From Microsyncoccus archaeolyticus (GTDB lineage: Bacteria > Patescibacteriota > Minisyncoccia > Minisyncoccales > Minisyncoccaceae): a stretch of DNA of 64,000 nucleotides. A program made the translations under genes and the position numbers. Within the stretch, counting starts at the first letter, position 1, and each line of letters opens with the position of its first letter. The stretch covers positions 1 to 64,000 of the forward strand of contig BTXY01000002.1 in the NCBI GenBank assembly GCA_036987155.1, given 5' to 3'. Below, piece by piece: positions 1 to 9,322 of the stretch. The notes beneath the pieces were generated by a model, which did no database searches, was not told the origin of the DNA, and saw only the letters and a list, made by a program, of their open reading frames with translations.

Positions 1-1
1 T

Positions 2-1507
2 GTTGATGCTGGTTCAAACAGAAACGTTCAAGCAGGACAAAGCACATACTTTAGTGCAACTGCTAATGACCCAGACGGTGATTACTTAACTTATTCATGG
101 AGCTGTACTGGAGGATCTTTATCTTCTTACTCAATACTTAATCCAACATTTTATGCACCAACTGGTTCATATTCTACAACTTACACATGTACACTAACTG
201 TTAATGACGGAAGAGGCGGTTATGCTTCTGACTCAGTAAGTATTTATGTTGGTGGAGGATATGTATATCAAACTCCTTTAGTTGTAACCAATAATGCAAC
301 AAGTATTACTACTAACTCTGCTAGAATGAATGGATATTTATCTAATGATGGTGGAGAAAATACCAGTGTTAGATTTAATTGGGGAAGATTAAATAATTTT
401 TCTTACAACACATCATGGATTGATTACAAGAGAACTGGTAATTACTTTTATGCTGATGCAACTTATTTAGAAAAAGGAAAAGCATATCAATTTAGAGCAG
501 AAGCTAAAAATTCAAGAGGAACTGTTTATGGTTCAACTCTAAAATTTATAACTAAACCAGATTCTCCTTATAACTTTGATGCTTCATTGATTAGTAATAG
601 TTATGTTCGTTTAACTTGGGGTAGAGGAGAAGGAGCATGTAATACTGCTGTAACTAGAAAATTAAATTCTTATCCAGCAACTATTACAGACGGAACTCTT
701 GTTTACTATGGAAACGATACTAGTTATGCTGATTATGATATTGTTTTAGGAAATAATTATTATTATCGTGCATGGTCAATAGCTTGTGATGGTGACATGT
801 ATGCATTGTCAGATAGTCTATACTCTAAAGATTTTGTGACAACATATAAGCCATCAACTCCTGTAACTCCAATTATTCCTATTACTCCTATTGTTACTCC
901 AAAATGTTCTTTAGGCGTAGATATTCAAGGAAGAAACTTAACTCAAAGAGAAACATCATGGCAAGATTCTATTTATGCTTCTCCATTAGAGGAAGTAGAA
1001 ATAATGGTAACAGTTACTGCTCTTGAATGCAGAGCTCAAAATGTAATCTTAACAAATATATTACCACTTAAACTAGATGATGTTTATGATGTTAAAGTTG
1101 AAGGTCAATCATTTTGTGGGGACGCAAGTGGTAGCTTCATTTTAGGAACAATTGAAAAAGGAGAATCAAAAACATTAATCTTTAAAGTTAAGATTAGTGG
1201 AGAAGACAGCTTTGTTTATGGAGTAACTGATTTAACTAATACTTCTGAAGCTAATGCCAAAAACATTGAAACAGCATCTGATACTTTAGACATTAGGGTT
1301 TCTAAAAAATCAGGAGATGAATCAATGGCAGGATTAGCAGGATTTATTAGCAGAAATTGGAAGATCTTTTATTTATTCTTGGGATTATTATTAGGATTGA
1401 TTATTTTCTTGATAATCCTATTATTCTTAAGAGAAACAGATAGAAAGAGAAAGTTGAAAGAAGAAAATCTATTATTAGAGAAAAGTAAATACTTTCATAT
1501 TCAGTAA
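2..1507 (+). CDS. Surface protein with PKD/FN3-like and DUF11-like domains, 5' end outside window
   Basis: The frame is open from base 2 to the stop at 1507, so the N-terminus lies outside the window; an internal ATG at 326 is not a convincing start. The first ~80 visible residues resemble a PKD-type beta-sandwich (motifs 'TANDPDGD' and 'LTVNDGRGG'). A fibronectin-III-like stretch follows, then a Pro/Thr-rich linker near 850-900 with repeated 'TPI' units, then a DUF11-like sandwich. The protein ends in one hydrophobic segment (about 1360-1430) and a basic, highly charged tail, which fits a C-terminal membrane anchor with the bulk outside. There is no LPxTG motif. The ligand is unknown; an adhesin or S-layer-associated role is inference. 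Confidence 0.8.
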   Translation, partial: VDAGSNRNVQAGQSTYFSATANDPDGDYLTYSWSCTGGSLSSYSILNPTFYAPTGSYSTTYTCTLTVNDGRGGYASDSVSIYVGGGYVYQTPLVVTNNATSITTNSARMNGYLSNDGGENTSVRFNWGRLNNFSYNTSWIDYKRTGNYFYADATYLEKGKAYQFRAEAKNSRGTVYGSTLKFITKPDSPYNFDASLISNSYVRLTWGRGEGACNTAVTRKLNSYPATITDGTLVYYGNDTSYADYDIVLGNNYYYRAWSIACDGDMYALSDSLYSKDFVTTYKPSTPVTPIIPITPIVTPKCSLGVDIQGRNLTQRETSWQDSIYASPLEEVEIMVTVTALECRAQNVILTNILPLKLDDVYDVKVEGQSFCGDASGSFILGTIEKGESKTLIFKVKISGEDSFVYGVTDLTNTSEANAKNIETASDTLDIRVSKKSGDESMAGLAGFISRNWKIFYLFLGLLLGLIIFLIILLFLRETDRKRKLKEENLLLEKSKYFHIQ

Positions 1508-1510
1508 ATC

Positions 1511-1537
1511 AAAAGCACCCCGTAAGGGGTGTTTTTG
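1511..1537. terminator. Bidirectional intrinsic terminator
   Basis: A 6-bp GC stem (CACCCC/GGGGTG, 1516-1531) has a GTAA loop, an A-run on the left and a T-run on the right. It lies between the convergent ends of the surface protein (+) and valS (-), so it can serve both strands. Confidence 0.9.
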
Positions 1538-1538
1538 A

Positions 1539-3845
1539 TTATTTTAATTCTCTAACCTTGATTGCTTTTTGAATAAATTCTTTATATTTTTCTAGATTAA
1601 CTTTTGTCTGTAATTTATATTCTTCTATTTCTTTTCCTAAAGATATTTTATTTTTTGATTTGTATTTTCTTATTTCATCAATTGCTTTTATTGCCTCATC
1701 AAAATCTTCATTAGGTTTGTTTTCTTTTAATTCCTCTGGCCAGCTTGATTTATGTATGCTTCCCTTGTTATTAAATTGATATATTTCTTCAGTGACAAAT
1801 GGAATTATGGGAGCATAAAGTTTTAGTATAATTGTAAATATTTTATTTAAAGTATATTGAGCAGCTTGTTTTGAGGTTTTGTTTTCTTCGTTTAATCTAT
1901 ATTTAACAAATTCAACATAGTAATCAGCAAATTTACTCATAAAGAATGATTCAATTTCATTTTTAGCTTTTGCATATTCAAAATTTTCAAAATGTTCTGT
2001 GGTGTTTTTTATTGTTTTGTTTGCTTCTTCTATTATCCACAAATCTGGTTCTTCGAGTACAGTGTTAAAGCTTTCATTAATTCCATTCATTTGGATAAAT
2101 CTAGCAACATTCCATAATTTTATTGTAATTTGCTTTCCTTTTTTAATTTCTTTTGGATTGAATCTTAAATTTTGGCCCAGTGATGCTCCTGTTGCCCAGT
2201 ATCTTACTGCATCAGCTCCATATTCTTCAATTAGTTTATCAGAGGGAACATAATTGCCCAATCTTTTAGAAATCTTTTTTCCTTTTTCGTCTAAGCCGTG
2301 TCCAGAAATCATTATGTTTTTAAAAGGAATTGTTTTGAAATGATAATAGCTTTTGACAATTGAATAAAAATCCCAGGTTCTAATAATTTCATGAGCATTA
2401 GGCCTTAGATCAACAGGGAACAAATCTTTATTTCCCCCTAATTCTTTTAGAAGAAAAGGAGTACAAGATGAAGTAGCCCAAGTGTCCATAACATCTGTTT
2501 CTGGAATAATATCTTTGCATTTGCATTTAGGGCATTCTTTTGGTTTGTTTTCATTTGGATCAACTGGCAAATCTTTTTCATCTGGAATTATTACTTCTCC
2601 ACAATCATTACAATACCAGAAAGGAAAAGGAACTCCATAATATCTTTGTCTAGAAACGCACCAGTCCCATTTAAGAGAGTTAATCCATATTTCATAATTT
2701 TTATACATGTATTCGGGATGCCATTTAATCTTTTTCCCGTATTCAAGCCATGTATCTTTCATGTCTGAAATTTTAATAAACCATTGCTTGCTTTGAATTA
2801 ATTCTACAGGCGTGTCACATCTTTCGTGAACATTAACCACTTGAGTAATTTTTTCTTGTTTAACCAAGTATTCTTTTAAGTCTTCGGTTATTTTTTTTCT
2901 TGCCTCAACAATAGTTAATCCTTGATACTTGCCTCCAAGCTCATTTAATTTTCCATCAGTAGTTAAAAGATTTCTTGTTTCTAATTTATCTAATCTCCAT
3001 TTTTCTAAATCTTCTGTATCTCCCCAAGTGCAAACCATCATTAATCCTGTGCCTTTATCTTTGTCTACTAATTTGCTTGTTTTGATTGGTACTTCATAAT
3101 CAAATAATGGAACAATTGCTTTTTTGTCATTTAGCCCTTTATACCTTTCATCTTCTGGATTGTAATACAATGCAACGCAAGCAGGTAATAATTCTGGTCT
3201 AGTTGTAGCAATTATTACTTCTTCATTGTTATTTAAGGGAAAAGAAATATAGTTCATTAATGATTCTCTCTCCTTGTCTTCAACATCAGATTGAGAAATC
3301 GCTGTTTGGCAATAAGGACACCAAAGAATTGGAACCTCTTCTCTCTTAAGGTGTCCTTTTTTATACAAATCAATTAATGACCATTGAGATACTTTGGTCG
3401 GAAGAGGAGCAATGGTGCTGTATGTTTTTGACCAATCAACAGAAATTCCTAAATTAGTCCAAAGTTTTTTGTATGTTTCAATTCCTTGTTCAGTTTCTTT
3501 TAAACAAAGTTTGATGAATTCAGATTTGGTTGTTTTTGATTTATCAATCTTGTATTTTTTCTCAACAAACCTTTCAGTGGGAAGACCATTGTCATCAAAT
3601 CCCATTGGATAAAAAACATTAAAGCCTTTCATTCTTTTATACCTTACAATGAATTCTGCTTGAGCATATGACATAATGTGTCCTGCGTGCAGATGATCAG
3701 CTGAAACATAGGGAGGGGGAGTGTCAACAACAAAAAGAGGAGAATCGTCTTTTTCATTAAATCTATACAATTGGTCTTTGTCCCAATTAATTTTCCACTT
3801 ATTTTCAACTGTTTTAAAGTCGTATTCTTTAGGTAATTCTTTCAT
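1539..3845 (-). CDS. valS: Valyl-tRNA synthetase
   Basis: Class I synthetase that charges tRNA-Val, with a CP1 editing domain that clears mischarged threonine. The HIGH signature is HAGH at residues 53-56, followed by 'YPMGFDDNGLPTERF'. The CP1 editing motif 'ATTRPELLPA' is present, a zinc-ribbon-like CxxC pair lies in the middle ('WYCNDCGE', 'CPKCKCKD'), and KMSKS appears as 'KKISKRLGN'. At 768 residues it is shorter than E. coli ValRS and resembles the shorter archaeal-type enzyme, ending soon after the anticodon-binding domain without an obvious long C-terminal coiled coil. A strong promoter places the transcript start on the ATG at 3845, which supports this start. Confidence 0.96.
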   Translation of the reverse strand: MKELPKEYDFKTVENKWKINWDKDQLYRFNEKDDSPLFVVDTPPPYVSADHLHAGHIMSYAQAEFIVRYKRMKGFNVFYPMGFDDNGLPTERFVEKKYKIDKSKTTKSEFIKLCLKETEQGIETYKKLWTNLGISVDWSKTYSTIAPLPTKVSQWSLIDLYKKGHLKREEVPILWCPYCQTAISQSDVEDKERESLMNYISFPLNNNEEVIIATTRPELLPACVALYYNPEDERYKGLNDKKAIVPLFDYEVPIKTSKLVDKDKGTGLMMVCTWGDTEDLEKWRLDKLETRNLLTTDGKLNELGGKYQGLTIVEARKKITEDLKEYLVKQEKITQVVNVHERCDTPVELIQSKQWFIKISDMKDTWLEYGKKIKWHPEYMYKNYEIWINSLKWDWCVSRQRYYGVPFPFWYCNDCGEVIIPDEKDLPVDPNENKPKECPKCKCKDIIPETDVMDTWATSSCTPFLLKELGGNKDLFPVDLRPNAHEIIRTWDFYSIVKSYYHFKTIPFKNIMISGHGLDEKGKKISKRLGNYVPSDKLIEEYGADAVRYWATGASLGQNLRFNPKEIKKGKQITIKLWNVARFIQMNGINESFNTVLEEPDLWIIEEANKTIKNTTEHFENFEYAKAKNEIESFFMSKFADYYVEFVKYRLNEENKTSKQAAQYTLNKIFTIILKLYAPIIPFVTEEIYQFNNKGSIHKSSWPEELKENKPNEDFDEAIKAIDEIRKYKSKNKISLGKEIEEYKLQTKVNLEKYKEFIQKAIKVRELK

Positions 3846-3851
3846 AAAATC

Positions 3852-3880
3852 AGTATAATAGAAAAAAATAAAAATGTCTA
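3852..3880 (-). promoter_or_regulatory. valS promoter, predicted leaderless
   Basis: On the minus strand TAGACA (3880-3875) is followed by a 17-bp spacer and TATACT (3857-3852). Seven bases downstream of the -10 box is position 3845, the A of the valS ATG. Confidence 0.6.
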
Positions 3881-3955
3881 ATAGGGTTGACTTTAAGTGG
3901 AAATTGTTTTAGGTTTGAAGTGGTATTTTAACAATTCTTTAATGGAGTTTTGGTT

Positions 3956-4834
3956 ATGAGATCAAGAACCGTTGATTCAGAAAGTCTTTACAGCATAATG
4001 CTGAATGATCGTACTTGTGAACACCTCTTAACAACAAAACATTCTAATAGATTTTCAAGGAAAATACATTGTTCAGACATGGCGGTTATCCTAGATTGGG
4101 ACGACACCTTAACTGAACCTGGGATTAATAATAATTCCTGGCAAATAATGAATAATGCTTTTGCTAAGGTGGGTGTAAGAAAAGACATTCTTTTACTAGA
4201 AAAGATTGTTAAGAAATATCACGAGATTGAAAAACAAAGACCATTAACCAGCAAGGAAATGAAAGAATGGCAGAGAACAAACTTGGGAATTTATACAGAC
4301 GGAAACCTTGATTTAAGGTGTTTGGAAAAAGAAATCCAAAAATCTAGAATGTATTTGTCTGGAGCAATACTTCTTGTATATTTATTAGAAAATTGTTCTA
4401 AGGTTTGTATTGTTTCCTCTGGTGTAAAGAATGTAATAGAAAAAACACTAGAATATTATGGAATTGATTCCAAAAAATATGGAAACCTGCAAATAAATGC
4501 TACTGAAGTTCTTTTTGATGAAAAGGGAATCATTAGTGGCTGGGAAGACAACAGTATTGTCACAGCAGAAAAGAAACCATGGATAGTCCATAGTTTCTCA
4601 AGGATTTGGGATATTGACCATGAAAACATTTTTGCTGTAGGAGATGGCAATACTGATCTCAACATGCTGGACTTGGTTTCAGACGGAGCAACAATGATAT
4701 TCTTTTGTCCTTCCCATAAAAGAGATATTTTAAGCAGAAAGAAATTTGAACTCGTTTCTTCAAAAGCGCACGGGTTTGTAAAGAATAATTTTGGGATAAT
4801 AGCCAACTTTTTTATTCAAACATCAGAGGCATGA
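3956..4834 (+). CDS. HAD-superfamily phosphatase (phosphoserine-phosphatase-like)
   Basis: Haloacid-dehalogenase-type hydrolase. HAD motif I is 'DWDDTLTEPG' (nucleophile Asp and acid/base Asp), motif II is 'CIVSSGVKN', and motif IV is 'FAVGDGNTDLNML'. The insertion between motifs I and II is helical, as in subfamily I enzymes such as SerB. The first ~40 residues before motif I are an extra basic stretch. ATG at 3956 is preferred because GGAG at 3944-3947 sits 8 nt upstream; an in-frame TTG at 3950 is too close to it. The gene stands alone and ends in a terminator. The substrate cannot be told from sequence. Confidence 0.75.
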   Translation: MRSRTVDSESLYSIMLNDRTCEHLLTTKHSNRFSRKIHCSDMAVILDWDDTLTEPGINNNSWQIMNNAFAKVGVRKDILLLEKIVKKYHEIEKQRPLTSKEMKEWQRTNLGIYTDGNLDLRCLEKEIQKSRMYLSGAILLVYLLENCSKVCIVSSGVKNVIEKTLEYYGIDSKKYGNLQINATEVLFDEKGIISGWEDNSIVTAEKKPWIVHSFSRIWDIDHENIFAVGDGNTDLNMLDLVSDGATMIFFCPSHKRDILSRKKFELVSSKAHGFVKNNFGIIANFFIQTSEA

Positions 4835-4852
4835 TATACTTGCCTCTTTTTT
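4825..4852 (+). terminator. Intrinsic terminator after the HAD gene
   Basis: Stem AGAGGCA (4825-4831)/TGCCTCT (4841-4847) followed by T's. The loop contains the HAD stop codon and an extended -10-like TGATATACT. Confidence 0.8.
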
Positions 4853-4875
4853 GTAAATGAAATATAGTTAAAACA

Positions 4876-6087
4876 ATGGAAAAGCAATTAAAACCATTAG
4901 CTGACAGGATGAGGCCAGAGACTCTGGATGATTTTTTTGGTCAAGAGGAATTGGTTGGAGAAGAAAGACTGTTAAGAAAAGCAATTGAAGAAGATAGGGT
5001 TCCTTCAATGATATTTTGGGGCCCTCCTGGAACAGGAAAAACCACTTTAGCATATATTATTGCTAAACAAACTAAATCAGAATTCATTAAGATCAGTGCA
5101 GTAACTTCCGGAGTAAAAGATTTAAAAGAAATAATTGAAAAAGCAAAAATAAATGATCGATTAGGCAGAAGAACAATTCTTTTTATAGATGAAATTCATC
5201 GCTGGAATAAAGCTCAGCAAGATGCACTTCTCCCTCATATTGAAAATGGACTTATTGTTTTAATTGGAGCAACAACAGAAAATCCTAGTTTTGAGATTAG
5301 GGGAGCACTTTTATCTCGTTCTCGCGTTTTTGTTTTTAAACAATTAGAAGAAAAAGATATTGAAAATTTAATTAAAAGAGCAATTAAAAAAGGTTTTCCT
5401 AAGTTGAAAATTAAGATTAATAAAAAAGGAATAGAATTAATTGCTCAATTAAGCAATGGAGATGCAAGAGTAGCTTTAAATATTTTAGAATACGCAGTAT
5501 TAAGCAGTTCTTTTAAAGAAAATATTAATATTGATGATAAGTTAATTAAACAAGCAGTGGATAAAATTAATTTGCTTTATGATAAAGGGGGAGATGAACA
5601 CTATAATCTAATTTCAGCTCTCCATAAATCAATGAGAGGTTCTGACCCTAATGCTTCTTTGTATTGGCTTGCGAGAATGGTTGAAGCAGGAGAAGATCCA
5701 TTGTTTATTGCAAGAAGATTAGTTAGATTTGCTTCAGAAGATATAGGGTTAGCCAATTCAAGAGCATTAGAGCAAACAGTCGCAGCATATCAAGCATGCC
5801 ACTTTATTGGTTATCCAGAATGTAATGTTATTTTAGCTCAAGCAGTTACATATTTAGCAAAATGCAAAAAATCAAATGAGCTGTATATTGGATATTTAAA
5901 AGCAGCAGAAGATGTTAAAAATTATGGTAATTTAGGAGTGCCAATACATTTAAGGAATGCGCCAACTAAATTAATGAAAAACTTGGGCTATGGAAAAGAT
6001 TACAAGTATAGTCCTAATTATGGATATAGTGAAAAGCAGGAATATATGCCAAATAAATTAAAGAATAGAAAGTATTTTAAAGACTAG
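4876..6087 (+). CDS. rarA: Replication-associated recombination protein RarA (MgsA), AAA+ ATPase
   Basis: Clamp-loader-like AAA+ ATPase that acts at stalled replication forks. It starts with 'PLADRMRPETLDDFFGQ', typical of RarA, then Walker A 'FWGPPGTGKTT', Walker B 'LFIDEIHRWNK' and sensor 1 'IGATTENPSFE'. The C-terminal half carries the tetramerisation and MgsA-type region, with 'SALHKSMRGSDPNASLYWLARM' conserved in part. The length of 403 residues is normal for the family. The gene follows the HAD terminator and is monocistronic or read with obg. Confidence 0.95.
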   Translation: MEKQLKPLADRMRPETLDDFFGQEELVGEERLLRKAIEEDRVPSMIFWGPPGTGKTTLAYIIAKQTKSEFIKISAVTSGVKDLKEIIEKAKINDRLGRRTILFIDEIHRWNKAQQDALLPHIENGLIVLIGATTENPSFEIRGALLSRSRVFVFKQLEEKDIENLIKRAIKKGFPKLKIKINKKGIELIAQLSNGDARVALNILEYAVLSSSFKENINIDDKLIKQAVDKINLLYDKGGDEHYNLISALHKSMRGSDPNASLYWLARMVEAGEDPLFIARRLVRFASEDIGLANSRALEQTVAAYQACHFIGYPECNVILAQAVTYLAKCKKSNELYIGYLKAAEDVKNYGNLGVPIHLRNAPTKLMKNLGYGKDYKYSPNYGYSEKQEYMPNKLKNRKYFKD

Positions 6088-6118
6088 TAAATTTTAATTT
6101 ATCGTGTATGCTTAACAT

Positions 6119-7102
6119 ATGTTAATAGATGACGTAATAATTAAAGTTAGTGCTGGGAATGGCGGCAGCGGTGCTGTTGCTTTTGATAAAAACAAGTTTG
6201 GAGTTGGTCCAACAGGTGCTAATGGCGGAAATGGTGGCAATGTATATTTTATTGGTGTTCCTGAATTAGATGCTTTGAAACAGTTTCGTTTTAGAAAAGA
6301 ATTAAAAGCAGAAGATGGTAAAAATGGAAGAGGCCAATTCATGGATGGAAGAACAGGCGAAGATGCAGTAATTAAAATTCCAGTTGGAACAGTGGTATAC
6401 AATTTAGACAATTCTTCAGAGAAAATGGAAATAGTTGGTGTGGGAGAAAAAGTTTTAATTGCCAAAGGAGGAAAAGGGGGCAAAGGTAATTTCTTTTTCC
6501 GCTCCTCAAGAAATACTTCTCCAATGCAATCTCAAGGAGGGTTGCCAGGAGAAACATTTAATATAAGACTAGAATTAAAGCTAATAGCTGATATTGGTTT
6601 TGTGGGACTTCCTAATGTTGGTAAATCAAGTTTGCTTAAAGAATTAACCAACGCTGATCCTAAGGTTGCCAATTATCCTTTTACTACTTTGGAACCCAAT
6701 TTGGGCGTGTATTATGATTTAATTTTAGCTGATATACCCGGATTAATTGAAGGAGCTTCTTCTGGTAAAGGGTTGGGTATGAAGTTTCTAAGACACGTTG
6801 AGAGAACAAAAATCATTTTTCACTTTATTTCTGCTGATTCGATTGATGTTAGAAAAGATTATTTAACAATTAGAAACGAATTAAAAGAATACAATCCAGA
6901 AATGACTGAAAAGCAAGAGTATGTATTTTTGTCTAAAATAGATTTAATTGAAGCAAAAGAAGTTGAGAAGAAAATAAAAGAATTAAAGAAAATTAAAGAG
7001 CTAAAAAACAAAGAAATAATTGCTTTTTCTATTTTTGATGACGAATCTTTAGAAAATGTTAAGGCTATTTTAAATAAAATACTCAAGGAAAAGTTGGGTT
7101 GA
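6119..7102 (+). CDS. obg: Obg-family GTPase (ribosome assembly)
   Basis: Large-subunit assembly and stress GTPase. The N-terminal glycine-rich Obg fold ('VSAGNGGSGAVAF', 'GPTGANGGNGGNVYFIG', 'KGGKGGKGNFFF') spans residues ~1-155. The G domain follows with G1 'GLPNVGKSSLL', G3 'DIPGLIEGAS' and G4 'LSKIDL'. At 327 residues it has the core Obg and G domains but no C-terminal OCT extension. Gene start ATG 6119 begins 'MLIDDVIIKV', as in the family. Confidence 0.95.
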   Translation: MLIDDVIIKVSAGNGGSGAVAFDKNKFGVGPTGANGGNGGNVYFIGVPELDALKQFRFRKELKAEDGKNGRGQFMDGRTGEDAVIKIPVGTVVYNLDNSSEKMEIVGVGEKVLIAKGGKGGKGNFFFRSSRNTSPMQSQGGLPGETFNIRLELKLIADIGFVGLPNVGKSSLLKELTNADPKVANYPFTTLEPNLGVYYDLILADIPGLIEGASSGKGLGMKFLRHVERTKIIFHFISADSIDVRKDYLTIRNELKEYNPEMTEKQEYVFLSKIDLIEAKEVEKKIKELKKIKELKNKEIIAFSIFDDESLENVKAILNKILKEKLG

Positions 7103-7127
7103 TTTTATAATCTTTTTTTGCTATAAA
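7099..7127 (+). promoter_or_regulatory. purC promoter
   Basis: TTGATT (7099-7104), 17-bp spacer, TATAAA (7122-7127) with an upstream TG (7119-7120), an extended -10. The predicted start near 7134 gives a ~42-nt leader containing AGGAGA (7163-7168), 7 nt before the purC ATG. This gene therefore uses a Shine-Dalgarno, unlike many neighbours. Confidence 0.6.
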
Positions 7128-7175
7128 CCTAGTAGTCTTTTGGTTCCTTGAAAACAGAAGACAGGAGAATGATTT

Positions 7176-8090
7176 ATGGAAACAAAGTTTTCTATTCCTG
7201 GATTTGAACCTTTCAAAAAGGGGAAAGTAAGAGAGCTTTATAATATTCCTTGTTTTCGTGAAGATCTTGCTCTTTGCATAACCACAGATCAAATTTCTGC
7301 TTTTGATAAAGTAATTGGTAATATCAAGGGCAAGGGAATTGTACTTAATCGCATTTCCAATTTTTGGAAAAAATACTTTAATTTTTTAATAAGAAATGAC
7401 GTTTTTGAAATCGATAGCAAGGAAATTTTCTACAATTTTGGAATATTTGAAGATCCAAGTGATCTTTTTGAAAGATCAACTCTCATACAAAAAATAAAGC
7501 CATTGCCTTTTGAATTTATAGTAAGAGGATACTTGGCTGGAGGAATTTTTGAAGAATATGAAAACAATGATCGCAAGCCAGACATTTATTTTGGGAATTT
7601 TTTGCCAGGCAATTTAGAAGAAGCAGACCGTCTTTCTCATCCAATATTTACTCCCTCAACAAAAGCAGAAAAAGGCCACGATATAAACATAACTTTTTGG
7701 GATGTGGCTAAAGAAATAGGATACTTAAAAACAGAACACATAATGACAACAAGTATTGCTATTTATGCAATAGCACACCAGTATCTTTTGGAAAGAGGAG
7801 TTATTCTCGTTGACACCAAATTTGAATTTGGATTTGTTGAAGATTCTTCTGGCGATAAACACTTGTGTTTATTAGATGAAGTTTTAACACCAGATTCTTC
7901 AAGATTTTGGGACATTGACGCATATAATCCTGGGAGTACTCAAGAAAGCTTTGACAAACAACCTTTCCGCGATTGGCTTATTAAAACAGGTTGGGATAAA
8001 AAATCTCAGCCACCAGAAATTCCTCAGTCAATCGAAGAGGAAACAATAGTAAGATATAAAGAAATTGAAAGAAGAATTCTTTCAAATTAA
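7176..8090 (+). CDS. purC: Phosphoribosylaminoimidazole-succinocarboxamide synthase (SAICAR synthetase)
   Basis: Catalyses ATP-dependent joining of CAIR and aspartate in purine synthesis. Family motifs are visible: 'FKKGKVRELYNI' near the N-terminus, 'FIVRGYLAGG', 'STKAEKGHDINI', 'LVDTKFEFGF' and 'LDEVLTPDSSRFW'. At 304 residues it is of the longer type, like yeast ADE1. No other pur gene lies in the window, so the pathway may be partial or scattered. The gene has its own promoter, a good ribosome-binding site and a terminator, making it a monocistronic unit. Confidence 0.95.
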   Translation: METKFSIPGFEPFKKGKVRELYNIPCFREDLALCITTDQISAFDKVIGNIKGKGIVLNRISNFWKKYFNFLIRNDVFEIDSKEIFYNFGIFEDPSDLFERSTLIQKIKPLPFEFIVRGYLAGGIFEEYENNDRKPDIYFGNFLPGNLEEADRLSHPIFTPSTKAEKGHDINITFWDVAKEIGYLKTEHIMTTSIAIYAIAHQYLLERGVILVDTKFEFGFVEDSSGDKHLCLLDEVLTPDSSRFWDIDAYNPGSTQESFDKQPFRDWLIKTGWDKKSQPPEIPQSIEEETIVRYKEIERRILSN

Positions 8091-8091
8091 G

Positions 8092-8113
8092 CCCTTTTTT
8101 TAAAAGGGTTTTT
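8092..8113 (+). terminator. Intrinsic terminator after purC
   Basis: Stem CCCTTTT (8092-8098)/AAAAGGG (8102-8108), 3-nt loop, then TTTTT. Confidence 0.85.
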
Positions 8114-8129
8114 ATGTTAAGTTTAAAAT

Positions 8130-9317
8130 ATGAAAAAGCCTGAATTAATGTGTCCAATAAAGGATTGGTCTTCTCTCAAAGCATGTAAAGCATATGCTGA
8201 TGCAGTGTATTTTGGTGTTAATGACTTAAGTTTAAGAGCTAGAGCTGGAATAAAATTAAAAGATTTGTCTTTATTTGTTAAGACTTGCCATGATTTAAAA
8301 ATCAAAGCATATATGACTATTAATTCTGCGATATATAATAAAGATATTAAAAAAGCAGAAGAATTGATTAAAAAAGCCAAGAAAGCAAAAGTAGATGCTT
8401 TAATTGTCTGGGATTTTGCTGTAATTGATTTGGCTAAAAAATACAAAATGCCTTTTATTATTTCAACTCAAATGAATGTTAGCAATTATAAATCAGCAAT
8501 GTTTTTTAAAAAACTAGGAGCCAAGAGAATTGTTTTAGCCAGAGAAATGAATTTAAAAGATATTGCTGAATTAAAGAAAAAAACAAAGATTGAAATCGAA
8601 ACATTTGTTCATGGAGCAATGTGTATTGCTATTTCCGGAAGATGTATTTTATCTTCGTACTTATACGGAAAATCTTCTAATTGTGGTTCTTGTGCTCAGC
8701 CATGTAGAAAACAATGGGTATTGTCTGATGACGAGGGAAATCAAATTGTTAATGAGGGAAAGTATTTTTTAAGCGCTAAAGATTTATGCATGATTGAATA
8801 TATTCCTCAATTAATTAAAGCAGGAATAGATTCTTTTAAAATAGAGGGAAGAAGAAGAGATGCTAAATATATTGAAGTAACTTCTAGATGTTATAGAGAA
8901 GCAATTAATAGTTATTACAATAAAACATTTACTTTAAAAAAAGCCAAGGAATGGAAAGAAGAATTAAGCAAGGTATATAATAGGGGATTTTCAACTGGAT
9001 TCTATTTTTCTATTCCAAGTAAAGAAGGAATAGGGTATGATAAAGCTGATAATGTTTCGTTAGTTAAAAAGATATATATAGGAGACGTAGTTAAATATTA
9101 TCCAAAGATGAAAGTTATGGCTCTAAAGTTAAGTCACAGGAATATTAAAAAAGGCGAGAAAATAATGATTGAAGGAGAGAAGACATTTCTTGAAGAAGAT
9201 GTTTTCTCAATTCATTTTAAAGGAAAAGAAATAGAGAAAGGAATTAAAGGAACAGAAGTAGGAGTTAAAATAAGAGGAAAAGTTAAAAAAGGAGATAAAG
9301 TATTTTTATACAAATAA
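8130..9317 (+). CDS. U32-family peptidase-like protein (RNA hydroxylation factor type)
   Basis: Member of the U32 family, several of whose members (TrhP/RlhA types) act in prephenate-dependent hydroxylation of tRNA or 23S rRNA rather than as classical peptidases. It shows a TIM-barrel-like N-terminal half with 'YFGVNDLSLRARAG', 'STQMNVSNY', 'LAREMNLKDI' and the signature 'ETFVHGAMCIAISGRC'. A Cys-rich patch 'SNCGSCAQPCRK' follows, then 'DSFKIEGRRRDAKY'. The C-terminal ~80 residues look like a small beta-barrel. Which RNA or protein it acts on is not visible. Starts 'MKKPELMCPIKDW' right after the purC terminator. Confidence 0.85.
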   Translation: MKKPELMCPIKDWSSLKACKAYADAVYFGVNDLSLRARAGIKLKDLSLFVKTCHDLKIKAYMTINSAIYNKDIKKAEELIKKAKKAKVDALIVWDFAVIDLAKKYKMPFIISTQMNVSNYKSAMFFKKLGAKRIVLAREMNLKDIAELKKKTKIEIETFVHGAMCIAISGRCILSSYLYGKSSNCGSCAQPCRKQWVLSDDEGNQIVNEGKYFLSAKDLCMIEYIPQLIKAGIDSFKIEGRRRDAKYIEVTSRCYREAINSYYNKTFTLKKAKEWKEELSKVYNRGFSTGFYFSIPSKEGIGYDKADNVSLVKKIYIGDVVKYYPKMKVMALKLSHRNIKKGEKIMIEGEKTFLEEDVFSIHFKGKEIEKGIKGTEVGVKIRGKVKKGDKVFLYK

Positions 9318-9322
9318 AAAAT

